Positions 33,818 to 42,600 of a stretch of DNA of 64,000 nucleotides are shown one piece after another. The first letter of the stretch is position 1. Every line of letters begins with the position of its first letter. The notes beneath the pieces were generated by a model. It was not told where the DNA came from. It searched no databases and saw only the letters and a list, made by a program, of their open reading frames with translations. The position numbers and the translations under genes were made by a program. This stretch comes from Methylocystis rosea (lineage in GTDB: Bacteria > Pseudomonadota > Alphaproteobacteria > Rhizobiales > Beijerinckiaceae): contig NZ_CP034086.1 of assembly GCF_003855495.1 (NCBI RefSeq), forward strand, positions 3,323,501 to 3,387,500, written 5' to 3'.

Positions 33818-34257
33818 ACGATGCCAAAAGTGGCGTTGAAAGCGCCGTGAAAGCCGATTTTGCGCAAGTGCCGCTCCCTCCCGATGGCGCCGAGGGCGAG
33901 GTGAGGGAAGCGAGCGCTCCGGCCGGCCCGTCCCAGTCGCAGGCGGAAGTCGCCATCCTCGAATTCGAAGATCCGGCGGGCATGATTGAGGAGGTTCCGC
34001 TGAACCATCCCTTCCGCTGGAAGGGAGAATGGCTGCGGAAAGTCTCGATCCGCCGGCTCATCTTCGCCGAAGCGCTCCGTGTCAACGAAGAGGCGCAGAA
34101 AGCGGGCCGCGAGGTCACTTCAATCGACCTGTTTGCGGCGATGACCGCACTGTCGGCGCCCGTGATCCGCGGCATGGAGGCTACCGACGCCGATCGCGTC
34201 ACAAAGGCCTGCCTCCCTTTCTTGCCCCTGACCGAGGAGGATCGCGCCTCTCCGTAG
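33814..34257 (+). CDS. Tail assembly chaperone (gpE-like), zero frame
   Basis: 147 residues from GTG 33814. The conserved part is FRWKGEWLRKVSIRRLIFAE and the DLFAAMTALSAPVIRGMEAT stretch. The N-terminal 50 residues are a disordered, Pro/Glu-rich tail. It contains a canonical slippery heptamer near its end, so that a fraction of ribosomes should make the longer E-E' fusion. It coats the tape measure during tail assembly. Confidence 0.88.
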   Translation: MNDAKSGVESAVKADFAQVPLPPDGAEGEVREASAPAGPSQSQAEVAILEFEDPAGMIEEVPLNHPFRWKGEWLRKVSIRRLIFAEALRVNEEAQKAGREVTSIDLFAAMTALSAPVIRGMEATDADRVTKACLPFLPLTEEDRASP

Positions 34258-34445
34258 ACTGGTCCGATCTGCGGCGCATCGGCCTCCTGGCGTGCCGCTT
34301 CATGAACGAGCCCTGGAGCCGCGTGCTGCGCATGCCGCTCGACGAAGTGATCCGCAACGTCTTCGAGGGACAGCAGATCGAGGATGAGGACGGCGCCGGC
34401 GCGCAGATCAGGCTGCTCAACGAGCTGATGACGAAATTGATGTGA
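34215..34445 (+). CDS. gpE' extension reached by -1 programmed frameshift
   Basis: The heptamer CCCTTTC at 34215-34221 has zero-frame codons C|CCT|TTC, the X-XXY-YYZ form for -1 slippage. After the shift, reading continues as LAPDRGGSRLSVDWSDLRRI through LLNELMTKLM, ending at 34445, for a fusion of about 210 residues. Paired tail chaperones made by -1 frameshifting at this place are conserved in P2-like and lambda-like phages. The downstream frame has no good independent start before 34302. Confidence 0.8.
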   Translation, partial: PFLAPDRGGSRLSVDWSDLRRIGLLACRFMNEPWSRVLRMPLDEVIRNVFEGQQIEDEDGAGAQIRLLNELMTKLM

Positions 34446-34505
34446 GACGGGAACCGGCGCGAGCGGTTGCGGCGGCGCAGAGCGAGCGACGCAGGAGCTA
34501 AAATC

Positions 34506-36695
34506 ATGGCCGATCTCGACGTCGCCGTAAGGCTCAAATTCCTCACCGACGGCGAAGGAAAGCTGAAGGCGGCGACGAAGAGTCTCGCCGACTTCGGCAA
34601 GAGCGCATCGAGGCTCTCCGGGCGCGCGACAGGCCGCTTCGGCGGCGATCTCAACAAGGCTTGGCATGCGAGCGTGAAGCTCGGCGGCGCGCTCGACAAG
34701 AGCGCCAAGTCCGCCGGCAAGACCGCGACCGGCTTACGCGCGATCGGAACGGGCGCGAGCGGCATTGATCGCACGCGCGCTTCCGTTGACCGGCTGACGA
34801 AGTCGACGAATGCGCTGGGCGCGGCCGATCGAAAGGTCCGGCTCGGCGCAGCGGCTTCTGGCGGAGGAAGCGTTCTCGCCGCCGGCGCGCTTGGCGGCGC
34901 CGTGGCCAAGCGAAAGGCCGCGCTGAAAGAAGGCTTCGCGGAAGCCGCCTCGCAGGTCTCTCCTGGAGCCGGCTATCTCGTCGGCGCGGGCGGGGCCGTG
35001 GCTGTTGGCGCGGCCGTCGGCGGAACCGTCGCAACAGTCGGCGCGGCGATGGCCTATGGAACCAAACAGGCGATCGACTTCGAAAAGGCGATGGCCGATG
35101 TGAAAAAGAAGGTCACGCTCGATCAAGGCGAGAGCTGGCTCGATGTCGAGCGAGCGATCAACAAGGTATCGCGCGAAATGGGCATGGCGCGGACCGATAC
35201 GGCGGCGCTGACCGCCATGGCTGGGCAAGCTGGAATTGCCTACAAGGACCTGGGCGCGTTCATGCGGCTCGCCGCTAAAGCGGCGACGGGCTGGGACGTC
35301 GCGCCGAAAGAGGCGTCGGAGCGTCTCGCGAAAATCAAAGCGCAGACGCAGTGGACCATTCCGCAGCTTGAAGAATTTGCGGACAAAGTGAACGCTCTCG
35401 GCGACTCCTCGGCCTCCGCAGAGAAGGACATCGTTGAGATGTTTCAGCGTGCGGCCGGCGCTGCGAAAGCGGCCAGCGTTCCGCTCGACACGTCGCTTGC
35501 GGTGACGACGGCGCTCAATTCGATCGGCATGCAGGAAGAGGTTGCTGCGCGCTTTTGGAACGCCTTCTCGTCGAAAATGCGCACGGCGGCGTCAGGCGGC
35601 CGCGGCGCGAAACAGGCCGCGGAAGGTTACAGGATGCTCGGCTTGACCCTGAAACAGGTCGAGCAGGGCATGAAGACGAACGCGACGAAGACAATCCTCG
35701 ACGTACTGGACCGGTTGGAGAAAAGCTCCGAAAAAGCTTCAGCGGCCGTGAAAATCTTCGGACAGGAATGGTGGGACGAGGCGGCGCGTAGCGGCCAGGC
35801 GCTGCCCGAAATCCGCAAGAACCTTGAGATGCTCGCCAGCGGCTCATGGAAGGGCTCGCTCGACCAGAATCTCAAGATTGATCTCGACACGACCGCTAAC
35901 CGCCTTAATCGCTTAAAAGCGTTGGTTTCCGAAATCGGCGACGGGCTGATGCGTTGGTCGCTGAAGCCCATCGGCGATGCCTCCGAGAAATGGCAGGCCG
36001 CGGCGGAGCGCTGGGAGCGCGCTGCGGAAGCCGACAGGATCCTTTCGAAGGCAGGCAAGGAAACGTTGTCGGCGGCGGAAGCCAGGCGCGTGGTCAACGA
36101 TCCGGATCTGCGCGCGAGAATCGAGGCGCAGGAGCGCGCCAGAACCGGCACTGGCGAGTCGCTTGCGGCGTATGAGCGGCGACTTCGCCTCGATCGGCCG
36201 GTCAAGGCGCCCGCGCCGATGATCTCGCAAATCGAGGGCGCGACGCCTCATATCGACGCGCAGCAAATCAATCAGGCGGCGGCTGAGAGCGTCGCCAAGG
36301 CTAACGATCTCTACGACGCGCTGCAAAAGCTGAATGTGACGGTGAGGCCGAACGTCGACGGCGCCGGCGCTATCGCACAGATGGAAGCCCTCAAGCAAAA
36401 AGCGCAGGAGACGGCCAACGCCATGCGCGCGCTACAGAACTTTGGCGCTCCGACCTCAGGAACGCGCGTCAATCCCACATTAACAGGCGCGCCTCGCCGC
36501 GGCGGCGGTTCGACAGGCGGAAGCGCGCCAGCGACGCCAGGAAAGCAGTCGCGGCTCGGTCGCGGCGGCGCCATTCAAATCGGAACCGCGCATTTCCACG
36601 GCGTCAAGGACGCTGGCGCCATGCGCCGCCAGCTGGCCGCGCTCGATCGCCGCATCCGCAGCGCGCGCGACAACGCCCTTCACGACATAGGCTGA
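34506..36695 (+). CDS. Tail tape measure protein
   Basis: 729 residues from ATG 34506 (GCAGGAG upstream). The TP901-type core runs at about residues 190-340 (INKVSREMGMARTDTAALTA, AGQAGIAYKDLGAFMRLAAK, ASAEKDIVEMFQRAAGAAKA, TTALNSIGMQEEVAARFWNA). Hydrophobic Gly/Ala-rich stretches (GAVAVGAAVGGTVATVGAAM) precede it, and the C-terminus is a coiled coil and low-complexity linker. It sets tail length. Order E-E'-T is conserved. Confidence 0.93.
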   Translation: MADLDVAVRLKFLTDGEGKLKAATKSLADFGKSASRLSGRATGRFGGDLNKAWHASVKLGGALDKSAKSAGKTATGLRAIGTGASGIDRTRASVDRLTKSTNALGAADRKVRLGAAASGGGSVLAAGALGGAVAKRKAALKEGFAEAASQVSPGAGYLVGAGGAVAVGAAVGGTVATVGAAMAYGTKQAIDFEKAMADVKKKVTLDQGESWLDVERAINKVSREMGMARTDTAALTAMAGQAGIAYKDLGAFMRLAAKAATGWDVAPKEASERLAKIKAQTQWTIPQLEEFADKVNALGDSSASAEKDIVEMFQRAAGAAKAASVPLDTSLAVTTALNSIGMQEEVAARFWNAFSSKMRTAASGGRGAKQAAEGYRMLGLTLKQVEQGMKTNATKTILDVLDRLEKSSEKASAAVKIFGQEWWDEAARSGQALPEIRKNLEMLASGSWKGSLDQNLKIDLDTTANRLNRLKALVSEIGDGLMRWSLKPIGDASEKWQAAAERWERAAEADRILSKAGKETLSAAEARRVVNDPDLRARIEAQERARTGTGESLAAYERRLRLDRPVKAPAPMISQIEGATPHIDAQQINQAAAESVAKANDLYDALQKLNVTVRPNVDGAGAIAQMEALKQKAQETANAMRALQNFGAPTSGTRVNPTLTGAPRRGGGSTGGSAPATPGKQSRLGRGGAIQIGTAHFHGVKDAGAMRRQLAALDRRIRSARDNALHDIG

Positions 36696-37111
36696 TGATG
36701 TCGCAACCGATCGCCCTAATCGGCTCCGCGATCGTCGACGTGATCGGCATCACGCCGCTCGGTTTCGGCGAGATCATGGAAGCCAACTGGGCGCGTCACC
36801 CCGTCTTCGACAGCGATCCTTATTACCAGCCGACGTCGGGCGGCGATCATATCGAGACCCTCCATCTTGCCTGTCGGCCGCATATTTTCGGCGGTCTCGA
36901 CAATTTCCAGTCGCTGAAACGCCACTGCAAGGCGCGCGAGCCCGTTCCCTACATCCGGATGAGCGGGATGGTCGGCGGCTATCAAGGGCTCGTCGCGGTC
37001 CAGACCGTCTCGCGCGAGGAACGCCGCATCGCGCCGGGTGGCGTCGGCTGGCGCTGGGAGTTCACCATCGAATTGCTCTTCATCGGCGAGCATGCGGGAG
37101 GTGGGTTTTGA
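36695..37111 (+). CDS. Tail protein U
   Basis: 138 residues. P2 gpU-like: TPLGFGEIMEANWARHPVFD, YQPTSGGDHIETLHLACRP, HIFGGLDNFQSLKRHCKARE and RWEFTIELLFIGEH. It is needed for tail completion and sits between tape measure and X as in P2. The start shares one base with the previous stop. Confidence 0.9.
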   Translation: MMSQPIALIGSAIVDVIGITPLGFGEIMEANWARHPVFDSDPYYQPTSGGDHIETLHLACRPHIFGGLDNFQSLKRHCKAREPVPYIRMSGMVGGYQGLVAVQTVSREERRIAPGGVGWRWEFTIELLFIGEHAGGGF

Positions 37112-37314
37112 AACGCCTGATCATCGAGCCCGTGCGGCTCGACATCCTCGCCAGGGAGCAGATGGGATCGGAGCTGGACGGCGCCATGGAGGCGCTGCTC
37201 GACGCCAATCCCGGCCTCGCCAGGGAAGGCCCTTTCGTCGTCGCGCCGCGCTTCGTCGAAATCCCGCGGACGCCGGAGAAGCCGACCGTCCCCACCGTCA
37301 ATCCCTGGGACTGA
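37108..37314 (+). CDS. Tail protein X (LysM-like)
   Basis: 68 residues from TTG 37108 behind GGGAGG. The P2 gpX pattern is seen: VRLDILAREQMGSELDGAME, LLDANPGLAREGPFVVAPR, ending IPRTPEKPTV. Such proteins have a LysM-like fold and belong to the tail tip. TTG start is supported by the 4-bp overlap with gene U. Confidence 0.88.
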   Translation: MKRLIIEPVRLDILAREQMGSELDGAMEALLDANPGLAREGPFVVAPRFVEIPRTPEKPTVPTVNPWD

Positions 37315-37323
37315 TCTCTCCCC

Positions 37324-38346
37324 ATGTGGCGCAAGCCGATCCTCATCATCAACAACAGCTCGGGACGGAATATCCTTCCCGGTCTCTCGGGTCTTTGGCT
37401 TTCCTGCAAGGTGACGGAGCAGGCCGGCGACGAGAGCGACGAAGCGGAAATCATCTGCGTCGGCCCGCCCTCGAAATTCGGCCTTCCCGGTCGTGGCGAA
37501 AAATTCTCGATTCTCGGCGGCTGGGAGGACGAAGGCCCAGTGATGCAGGGCGAGTTCAGCGTGCAGAAAATCGTCTGCAGCGGCGATCCAGCTCCGGAAG
37601 AGGGAGACCGGATCACAATCGTGCTGCGGGCGGCCGACTATGTCGACAAGCTGAAAGCCCACGCCTCGAAACACTATGACGACAAGACCTATGGCGACAT
37701 CATCGAGGACGTCGCCAAGCAGGCGGGGCTCGAGGCCCAGGTCGACTCCGAGGTCGCCAAGATCAAAGTGCCCTATCGGCTGCGCTGGAACCAGTCGCAT
37801 ATCGATTTTGCAACCGAGCTTTCGGAGGAAGTGGGCGCGATCTGCAAGCCCGCGGGCGGCAAGCTGATCGCGGTGAAGCGCGGCGCTGGCAAGAGCGCCT
37901 CTGGCAAGAACCTCACGCCGATCGAGATCATGCGGCGCAAAGGCTTCGCCTATGAGATCGAGATCGAGCCGCGCCCGGAGGTGGGCGATGTCGCCGCCAG
38001 CTGGCACGACGAAAAGGCGGGCAAGCGGAAGGTCGCGAAGCACAAGACCGGCCGTAAGGGACCGCTGCACGCCATGCCGCACCCGTTTCGCAGCGAGGAC
38101 GAGGCGAAGAAGGCAGCCGAGTCGGAAGCCTATGAAATGGGAAACGCCACGGGGAGCGGGCGCTTCGACAGCCCCGGCCTTCCGCACGCGCACGCCGAGG
38201 CGCCGGTCAATGTTTCGGGCTTCGGCAAGCCGATCGACGGCCGCTGGAAGGCCGAAAGCGTCGAAAAAGTCTGGGAGTCGGCGGGCGGCTTTTACACCAC
38301 GGTGCATGTGAAGGCGGGCGACGACGAGAAGGGGAAGAACGGGTGA
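37324..38346 (+). CDS. Tail hub protein D (late control D-like)
   Basis: 340 residues. The gpD pattern includes SGLWLSCKVTEQAGDESDEA, FGLPGRGEKFSILGGWEDEG, YRLRWNQSHIDFATELSEEV and the C-terminal VNVSGFGKPIDGRWKAESVE. It forms the baseplate hub ring under the spike. The last virion gene in the P2-like order; the structural block ends here. Confidence 0.92.
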   Translation: MWRKPILIINNSSGRNILPGLSGLWLSCKVTEQAGDESDEAEIICVGPPSKFGLPGRGEKFSILGGWEDEGPVMQGEFSVQKIVCSGDPAPEEGDRITIVLRAADYVDKLKAHASKHYDDKTYGDIIEDVAKQAGLEAQVDSEVAKIKVPYRLRWNQSHIDFATELSEEVGAICKPAGGKLIAVKRGAGKSASGKNLTPIEIMRRKGFAYEIEIEPRPEVGDVAASWHDEKAGKRKVAKHKTGRKGPLHAMPHPFRSEDEAKKAAESEAYEMGNATGSGRFDSPGLPHAHAEAPVNVSGFGKPIDGRWKAESVEKVWESAGGFYTTVHVKAGDDEKGKNG

Positions 38347-38533
38347 GCGAGGGAGCTACAGGTCTGGTTTATGCGCGTGGCACAAGCCGGGGACGCCGGT
38401 CGATTTAGAATTCTCTTAGCGGGGCCGGGTCGCCCCGGACGCGGGTCCAGACGGCAAATCAAGTCCCGCGCAGCGCAACCAACCGATAACGCTCCCCGCC
38501 AAGGGGAGGATGCGGACTCGGGATTAACGAACA
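38347..38533 (+). other. Spacer between structural block and cargo
   Basis: The 187-nt gap contains no convincing gene. It marks the change from the compact morphogenesis block, where genes overlap, to separately spaced cargo genes, and probably holds a promoter for the methylase. GC-rich inverted pieces (around 38426-38445) are present but not a clear terminator. Confidence 0.3.
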
Positions 38534-39346
38534 ATGGACGATCTAAGTGATTGGCGTGAGGTCGCGCCCGTCTCCCCGGCGGCCGGCTGGATTGGCGGGA
38601 AAAAGCAGCTGGCGAAGCGTCTCTGCGCCCTTATCGAGGCGACGCCGCATAGGGTCTACGCCGAGCCCTTCGTCGGCATGGGCGGCGTGTTCTTCCGGCG
38701 ACGGAAGGCCGCGCGGGTCGAAACGATCAATGACGCTGACCGCGACGTCGCGAATTTTTTCCGTATCCTGCAGCGCCACTACCAGCAGTTTATGGACACG
38801 CTCAAATGGCAGGTCGCGAGCCGCTCCGACTTTGAGCGCCTGGCCGAGCAGCCGCCGGAACTCCTCACTGATTTGGAGCGGGCGGCGCGGTTTCTTTATC
38901 TGCAGAAACTCACTTTCGGGGGAAAGGTGCGGGGCAAGAGCTTCGGCATGGACACTCATGGGCCGGCGCGCTTCGATCTCAATAGGCTCGGCGGCGTGCT
39001 GGAGGCGGTCCATGAGCGGCTTGGCGGCGTGACGATCGACTGTCTTGATTGGCGCGAGTTCATCGCGCGTTGGGACCGGCCGGAAACGCTGTTCTATGTC
39101 GACCCACCCTACTACGGGACCGAGGGCTACTATCGGGCGCCATTCCCTCGCGCCGATCACGAGGCCTTGGCGGCGATTTTAAGGGGCATAAAAGGGCGCT
39201 TCGTGCTGACCATGAACGACAGTAAGGAGACGCGCGCCATCTACCGCGAGACCGGAGGGCGGATCGACAGGGCTGAGCTGACCTACACGGCCGCGGGGGG
39301 ATCGGGTGCGAAGAGGGCGGCCGAGATCATCGTGAGGGGATTGTGA
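38534..39346 (+). CDS. DNA adenine methylase (D12/Dam class)
   Basis: 270 residues. D12-class motifs: GWIGGKKQLAKRL at about residues 18-30 (SAM-binding), YAEPFVGMGGVFFRR (motif I), INDADRDVANFFRILQ, and the catalytic DPPYYGTEGYY near residue 194. It methylates adenine N6. No recognisable cognate restriction enzyme of a standard type is beside it, but a nuclease-domain protein follows 314 bp downstream. Confidence 0.95.
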   Translation: MDDLSDWREVAPVSPAAGWIGGKKQLAKRLCALIEATPHRVYAEPFVGMGGVFFRRRKAARVETINDADRDVANFFRILQRHYQQFMDTLKWQVASRSDFERLAEQPPELLTDLERAARFLYLQKLTFGGKVRGKSFGMDTHGPARFDLNRLGGVLEAVHERLGGVTIDCLDWREFIARWDRPETLFYVDPPYYGTEGYYRAPFPRADHEALAAILRGIKGRFVLTMNDSKETRAIYRETGGRIDRAELTYTAAGGSGAKRAAEIIVRGL

Positions 39347-39546
39347 GCGAGTCGCGCTGGCGCCGAACAAGCCTTTCGCTGCTTGGCGGGGAGCGCGAGG
39401 TCTGCCCCGATGACTAGACGCTCTACGACGCCGAGGGCCTGCAGGTCGCGCGCATCATGCTCGTCGTGGGCGGCCCTATCGCAAGTAGGTCCAGGAATGA
39501 CTGGCATTCCGGTCCCCGACCCGATCCCAGCATCGACTTGCACTAA
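39343..39546 (+). pseudogene. Remnant of a small gene with in-frame amber
   Basis: A GTG overlapping the methylase stop opens a frame reading SESRWRRTSLSLLGGEREV, then a TAG at 39415-39417. The same frame continues with TLYDAEGLQVARIMLVVGG before a second stop. The second part resembles short domains of small alphaproteobacterial accessory proteins. It may be a decayed gene or chance; evidence is thin. The rest of the gap to 39654 is lower in GC and likely holds the promoter of the next gene. Confidence 0.3.
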
Positions 39547-39660
39547 GCGTAAATAGTCCCCACATGCGGCGTTCGGCTATCTGAGTTCGCTTCGTCGGCC
39601 GAAAGGTGGAAAAATAAACGCGCGCATTTCGAGTTTCGGATTGCCAAACTAGATTTGGGA

Positions 39661-42600
39661 ATGACCTACGAAGACCCGGATTCTGGAAATAATTCGAGCG
39701 AGGGCTATCCGCCGTCGCGCTACATGCGTGCCCGGCGGCCTTACCTTTTCTCCGACTCCGAGCGAACGACCGAGATCGCGCTGACGCAGGAGGTTTTGTC
39801 CCATCATCTCGACACGTTGACCAATCAGAAGGCCGAATACGTTTTCGAGAAGTTCGCGGTCCGGCTCGCTGAAAAATTTATCGCCCCGAACCTGCGGCCA
39901 CAAACAGGGCCCACCGGCGGCGGCGACGGCAAGACGGATTCTGAGACCTATCCCGTGTCTCCGGAAATCGCTGAGCGATGGTTTTCTCCCGACAAATTGG
40001 CGGCTAGTGAGCGATGGGCGTTCGCGTTTAGCGCGAAGCGGGAGTGGCGCAGCAAGGTCCGCTCAGACGTAAGGGAAATCGTCGGCACCGGTCGCGGGTA
40101 CCAGCGCGTATATTTCATCACTAACCAATATGTGTCCGCACGCCAGTCTGCAGAGGTTCAGGACGCTCTGACGAAGGAGTACGGCGTGCCGGTCACCATC
40201 ATGGACCGGACGTGGATACTAGAGCGCGTATTCGACCATGGCTGCCTCGATATAGCGCAGAAGTGCTTGGGCGTCGGCAAGCAGTTCGAGGCGACTGTGA
40301 TTGGGCCGCGCGATCACAAAAGGCAGACCGAACTTGACGGGCTCGAAAAACTGATCGCCGACAACGCGGCCTATGAGGGACGGGCACCTGCTCTAGCCGA
40401 TGACGCGTTGCGGACTGCCAAACTCGCCAGGGGCTTGGAGAAGCCCCGCTTCGAGGTGGATGGGCGTTTCGAACGCGCCGTCAGTATCGCCCGACAGCAT
40501 GAGCTTTCGACGCACCGGCTTGCGGCAATCTACGAATGGGCTTGGACATCCTACTTCTGGTTCGACGACGCGCAGAAGCTCAGCGAGCTTTACGACCAGG
40601 TCGAAAAGCTCGCCATCCGCTCGCAAGACGCCAACGATCTCGAGCGTTTGAGCAACCTCTTGCCGCTGCTCGTCGGCGCCGTGCGGGATGACATGCTGAC
40701 GCCCGAAGCCGCCGCGATTGCTGTGCGTAGCGCAGCCCTCGTTCAGTCCCTTGAATCCGCCAAAGGCAACACTTCACGCCCCAACAATGCGCTTCACGCG
40801 CACGCGCTGCTCCTGCTGATCCGTATTTCCACAATCCGCGCGGGGTGTGATGCGGGCACGCTCGATGCAATCTGGACCGAATTTACGTCGGTCATCGAGC
40901 AGTCCCGCGGCCTCGGCACTTTCCCCTTCGAATCTATTGCCAATTGTCTGATGCAAATCGGCGAATTTGTCCCCGAAAGTGAAACGTTCGACTCGCTATA
41001 CGAATCCCTCACAGTGGCATTGGCTGAGCGCAAAAAGGAAGGCACGGCCGCCAAGCTCAACACCGAGCGGGCACACCAAAAGCTAAATAAAGGTCTGCAC
41101 TACGAAGCTATCCGCTTATACGGCCGCGCAGTCGGGCTGCTGCTAAAGGCCGAATACGAAGATGAGCTCGTCCACGCTCTTCGCGGTTGCAGCTTCGCAT
41201 ACATGAGTTCGGGCCTATACTGGGCTGCGCGCACTTACGCGCTCGCGGCAGTGGCGAATAATTTCCGCAGGTTCAAACAGTCCGGTAGCCTCGATGATAT
41301 CGACCCCTCTCTGCTGAGCCAGTGGTTCGAATGCGAATTGCAGCTAGGTCGCGTACCATATGCGCTTTGGGCTTACGAGCTGGGCGTCATCGTTCGCAAT
41401 GCCCGGTCGCGAACGCAAGAGCAGATCACGTTCGCCGAGAACTGCCGCATCGCACAGGGCGACCGCCTTGCGGCCATGATGATTGCGACCGACTTCGGAG
41501 ACTTGCTCCGCTTGAGGAAATTTCCGGCCGCTCTCGACAGATTAGGGCTGCCACAGGTCAGCAACACGCTTTTGTTCCTCATGGGCGGCGAAGATGCACT
41601 CCGCGCGCAAGCTGCGATCCCTGATGAAGAAACGCCCGCAGGCATCGTGAAGGTCTTCGACCTTATGGCAGCAGCCCGACATTCGGCAGAACTTCCGAAG
41701 CCGGACCACATGCTCAATGACACTGTCTTGCTGCGCTCCCGTGTCCTTGGCTGCGATATTGCAGCAGAGTGTGAGAACGCCCTGACCTCACTGGCCATCG
41801 CCGAGGCGCTTCTTGGGGCACTCGAATCGTTGCTGGCGACCAGCCTCAATTTCCGTGTGATTCCGCAACTCGACAGTCTCGCTATCCGCGTTCAATCGAA
41901 AGCAGACGCGGCTCTCACACCGCACCTTGAGTTCGCTGAGGAAAATGGCTCGACGATCGCCGTTGTCACGCACCGACCGTCTTTGAGCTACGTCACTCGC
42001 GAAGAGGCAGAAGGGTTTCCGCGCTGGCTGCAAGACGCCGTGCTACGGCTCTTTCTTACGTTCGCAGTTCCGGCCGATGCCGAACTTTGGGGCGACACCG
42101 TTCTTGGAAGTGAAAGCGGCTTTTCTCGCTCGATCACTTTCTCCAACATCCCAATCATGCTGGGCGACCTCTTCGGCAATGCAAAGCGGCTGTCGCTCGA
42201 CGACAGATACGAAGCCGATGATGCGGAGATCGAAATCTCTCGCACGACAGCCTGGACGCCCTCGCTTGTTGAAGCGGAAGCTTTGCATGCGCCATTAAAA
42301 CCCGCCGTCGGCCCTCCTCCGGAGCATCTCTTCAGCCCAGAGAGAACGCGCCATTCCGATTACCGGATCGTCAGCCCCATCGATGCCCGTAAATGGGACG
42401 CTGCAAAATGGCGGGCGGTGTTTTACATGTGCGCACCCACCACGGATATGATCCCGGTTCTTGGCCTCGCTTTCGCAGAACGAGACCCTGCGGTTGCTAT
42501 CTTCCGCGCCTGGCGCGAGCGTTTCGGCGACCGTGACACGGACAACAAGCTTCGTATCGCGATCATCACCGGAATAAATATTTCGAATCCAGCGGCCTAC

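Noticed and set aside
39895..39945. Walker A motif in the large cargo protein (GGGDGKT)
   Set aside because: The first Gly of GxxxxGK[ST] is missing (Thr there), and the surrounding pattern fits a nuclease Asp loop better.
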